A stretch of 64,000 nt of DNA, taken from contig JAIBBX010000002.1 in the NCBI GenBank assembly GCA_019694475.1, positions 248,001-312,000 of the forward strand, read 5' to 3'. The DNA is from Parachlamydiales bacterium (lineage in GTDB: Bacteria; Chlamydiota; Chlamydiia; Chlamydiales; SM23-39). Below the pieces are notes generated by a model. That model did no database searches. It was not told the origin of the DNA and saw only the letters and a list, made by a program, of their open reading frames with translations. Below are positions 61,973 to 64,000 of the stretch, piece after piece (position 1 is the first letter of the stretch; each line of letters starts with the position of its first letter). The translations under genes were made by a program, and so were the position numbers.

Positions 61973-63241
61973 TTAAGAGACTGCACTGCGAGGCGTTGGC
62001 CTTAAAAATCCCGCCTTTTGATCAGGCACAAATGTCCTGATGAGTTTGGGATAAAGGGTTGACACCAGATCTTCTGTGATTTCAAAAAGATCGACGACCT
62101 TTACAAATCCATTATCCGTACGCGTGTTGCTTCGGCTTAAGTCGATGGCAACATTATGATCTTCCATTAGCTGAAAAATGTTTTTGAGCTGAGACCAAGC
62201 TGAACTTGGCGCAGATGGTTCGCAAGTTTCTGCTGCTGGAAATGCATCTGGTACATATTCGCAGAAATGGACTGGACAAGCGATATTTTGCATCACAAAA
62301 CCTCTCAGCTCTTCTTCCAAAACCTCTTCTTTATCATCCATATAAGATACTGAATCAATCATCATCTGAGCAGATTCTACATAAGGATCCAAATTGAAAT
62401 GTTTTGCAATATGAGGCTTCAAGCTTGCGATTGCCATATATTGTGCGTATCTTCGCAGCTGATTGGCGAATTTGCTTACAATCGCTCTTGGGTCCTCAAT
62501 TTGTCCCGCTCCATTTAAGCGTGGACTTAGGACCTTCATGACATAGGTCGTATTTGTTTCATCTAGGCAAGTATAGGCGATTGAATTATCCCCTCTTCCG
62601 ATTTCTTGAATATCTCTAACTTTAACGATGTGTCCTGGGCTAATTTCTAGCTCTAATGGCTGCCTATTTACCCTTGCCGTGGCAATCTGCGAGGATAAGG
62701 CGGTTAACTTTTTCAAAAAAAGGCACTCGTCGTAACGCGCTCGATTATAGGACAAGTGGACTGGAGCTTTTGGAACTTTTCGTTGCGAAATATTCGCTAC
62801 TGGGGATCTTGGCGAGCCAGGAGAGGCAGTCTCTTCAGCCATATTCTTGCTAATGCTAGATGAAGAACTTCCCATAAAATCTTTAGGCACCACTAAAGGA
62901 GGTCTTCCCATAGGCAACGGAAGGATTTTGCGGAACGATAAAGACCTGCTATCTGGATTCGATGATGAGCTTGAGCTTGGAAATGCCCTATGCTTTTGAT
63001 CTGCAAGCAACGGAACGTAATTGCTGCGCAAAAAAAATGAAGCTCCCATTTGCGAAAGAGCCTCTGTGCTTTTGGTAAAACTCTGAGTTGGGGAAGTGGG
63101 ATCCGGCTGAGTCAGCTTCTCGGTCATTTTGACATATTTTTTGCCGTCTCCATCTTGACCCAATTCATCTAATGAACCCCGTTTGTTACTTGTAGAAAGG
63201 ACAGGAACTTTCTGGGGACCGTTACTAACCGATGAAGACAT
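61973..63241 (-). CDS. Ser/Pro-rich protein with C-terminal protein-kinase-like domain; candidate effector
   Basis: 422 aa. Residues 1-160 are low complexity with Ser runs (SSSSSS, SSSSS); residues ~205-410 look like a kinase: IGRGDNSIAY (Gly215, Gly217), YVMKVLSP (Lys236), catalytic loop VAIDLSRSN (Asp367, Asn372) and VKVVDLFE (Asp384 at the DFG position, with DLF). All core catalytic residues are present. The ATG at 63241 has AAGG seven bases upstream; a longer frame from 63283 lacks one. The disordered Ser-rich N-terminus is common in T3SS effectors, but this is inference. Confidence 0.6.
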   Translation of the reverse strand: MSSSVSNGPQKVPVLSTSNKRGSLDELGQDGDGKKYVKMTEKLTQPDPTSPTQSFTKSTEALSQMGASFFLRSNYVPLLADQKHRAFPSSSSSSNPDSRSLSFRKILPLPMGRPPLVVPKDFMGSSSSSISKNMAEETASPGSPRSPVANISQRKVPKAPVHLSYNRARYDECLFLKKLTALSSQIATARVNRQPLELEISPGHIVKVRDIQEIGRGDNSIAYTCLDETNTTYVMKVLSPRLNGAGQIEDPRAIVSKFANQLRRYAQYMAIASLKPHIAKHFNLDPYVESAQMMIDSVSYMDDKEEVLEEELRGFVMQNIACPVHFCEYVPDAFPAAETCEPSAPSSAWSQLKNIFQLMEDHNVAIDLSRSNTRTDNGFVKVVDLFEITEDLVSTLYPKLIRTFVPDQKAGFLRPTPRSAVS

Positions 63242-63521
63242 GCCAACCTTAACTTTATTTGGCAGATATAATAAAAAAAACAATGTTTTAAAAACACTAA
63301 ATATAATTAAAAATGTCTGCTGTCCATAAAATCCCTGAAAATAAATCTATTAATAGTCTCCTAAAGATGGCATCAAGCGGATGATAAATCAGAAGCGTAC
63401 CCTTTCCCCATTTGAAAGTATGCGTGTTCGTTGCAAACGTCGGAAAAACGACCACTATTTCCCAAAATCTCTTTTTTCCTCAGGATACCGAGGCTTGCCC
63501 ATGACGAGCTATTGAACGGAG
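63242..63521. other. Intergenic stretch, no gene seen
   Basis: About 280 bases between the kinase-like gene and the terminator of the interrupted gene. No ORF, tRNA or clear repeat is visible; the part next to the kinase-like gene (63242-63320) is very AT-rich and may hold its promoter. Confidence 0.5.
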
Positions 63522-63544
63522 AAAAACCTGGGCTTAGCGCAGGT
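63522..63544 (-). terminator. Rho-independent terminator after the interrupted small gene
   Basis: Read on the minus strand: stem ACCTG-C-GC / GC-C-CAGGT (one mismatch, 3-base loop) followed by a T5 run. It lies 12 bases past the stop of the frame ending at 63556. Confidence 0.65.
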
Positions 63545-63555
63545 CCTATCCCCGC

Positions 63556-63840
63556 CTAAAGCTGCGCAATCTGGTTTGGATTGAAATAGAACATACCCCG
63601 TCCTGCCAACTTCAAAGCAGCTCTCTCCGGAGCCACGATGATGAAGCTTGCATTCACATCGATCTCACACCGTTCATTTTGGGTCCAGTGACCCAATCCT
63701 AAAGTGGGTATCGGCAATGGAAGCGGCCCTAGCCCCAAATTCACCTACCCGTACTGATTGATAATCTCAATCTCCACTTCATATTGATTCGCGGGACAAA
63801 CCATGAAGCCAAAGCATAAGAACATAATAACTCTCTTCAT
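63556..63840 (-). pseudogene. Small secreted-protein gene interrupted by an in-frame amber codon
   Basis: From the ATG at 63840 one frame of 95 codons runs to the stop at 63556, except for a TAG at 63747-63745. The first 31 residues (signal peptide MKRVIMFLCFGFMVCPANQ, then YEVEIEIINQYG) end at TAG; the next codon is GTG and 62 more residues follow in the same frame (GLGHWTQNERCEIDVNASF). The ATG overlaps the stop of the upstream methyltransferase fragment by ATGA, and a terminator follows the full frame, both of which support one original gene. It could be a real nonsense mutation, readthrough, or a sequence error. No family recognised. Confidence 0.65.
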
Positions 63841-64000
63841 TTGGCATTCCTGTAGCAGTAAATTTTACTCCTCATCCAATCCCCTATTTCGACGATCTCA
63901 TCAGCCTTTCTTCCAGGAATCTGAAATGAATTTGAGAGCACTATAGCGCCCTTTTTCAGCTCCTTTTCAAATTTTGGTCCAAGTCTTTGCATAGCCGCTG
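63837..64000 (-). CDS. C-terminal fragment of a class I SAM methyltransferase-like protein (partial)
   Basis: The window cuts this gene; 53 residues and the stop are visible. MQRLGPKFEKELKKGAIVLS then NSFQIPG resembles the region after motif III of small class I methyltransferases, where a GP-x-F-x-x-EL-x-x-G-x-x-VVSN-x-F-x-x-PG pattern is common. The stop overlaps the ATG of the next small gene (ATGA). Substrate unknown. Confidence 0.55.
   Translation of the reverse strand, partial: AAMQRLGPKFEKELKKGAIVLSNSFQIPGRKADEIVEIGDWMRSKIYCYRNAK

Overview
The window reads as chromosome of an environmental Chlamydiales bacterium outside the Chlamydiaceae, most like Waddlia. The grounds are: a type III secretion operon in the exact chlamydial order (sctJ, CT560-like gene, sctL, sctR, sctS, sctT); a sufBCDS operon and an aro cluster of chlamydial type; a hemH gene close to an ArtJ-like binding protein; many proteins with an Inc-like hydrophobic hairpin near the N-terminus; and a complete UMP pathway, which Chlamydiaceae lack. 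The genus is inferred from gene content, since no rRNA or marker gene is present.

Layout. 0.1-7.6 kb: glycogen phosphorylase, an MFS transporter, an amino-acid-binding lipoprotein, a candidate ubiquitin-binding protein, ferrochelatase and a cysteine-rich protein. 7.7-26.2 kb: the whole de novo pyrimidine pathway (carA, carB, pyrB, pyrI, pyrC, pyrD, pyrE, pyrF), broken up by an AbiE toxin-antitoxin pair, a GT9 glycosyltransferase, a three-gene minus-strand cassette (EEP phosphatase, sterol-methyltransferase-like enzyme, membrane-anchored GNAT) and an F-box-like gene with its own promoter. A MITE-like element then precedes the T3SS operon (26.5-30.7 kb). 30.8-35.2 kb: an arginine/ornithine group (amidinotransferase-fold hydrolase, amino-acid permease, ornithine cyclodeaminase) around a PARG-like gene. 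35.2-39.1 kb: aroB-aroA-aroK-aroC. 39.1-42.4 kb: small hypothetical proteins and a second PARG-like gene. 42.3-46.7 kb: sufBCDS. 46.8-53.4 kb: a phosphatase-like protein with lost metal ligands, a protein with a GCN4-like bZIP domain, a Ku/LigD end-joining operon, a cysteine-protease-like membrane protein and a repeat protein. 53.5-64 kb: dTDP-rhamnose genes, pgeF, a DMT transporter beside a SAM decarboxylase, two kinase-like proteins, membrane and outer-membrane proteins, and a methyltransferase fragment.

The main theme is a scatter of eukaryote-like, probably host-directed proteins set singly between conserved metabolic operons: a bZIP protein, an F-box-like protein, a UIM protein, two poly(ADP-ribose)-glycohydrolase-like proteins (one with an Inc-like hairpin, one ending in the CaaX box CAIL), a cysteine-protease-like protein, two kinase-like proteins, an EEP phosphatase and a sterol-methyltransferase-like enzyme. 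The pyrE and pyrF products resemble the two halves of eukaryotic UMP synthase, apparently including the linker. All functional calls come from reading motifs; no database search was run.
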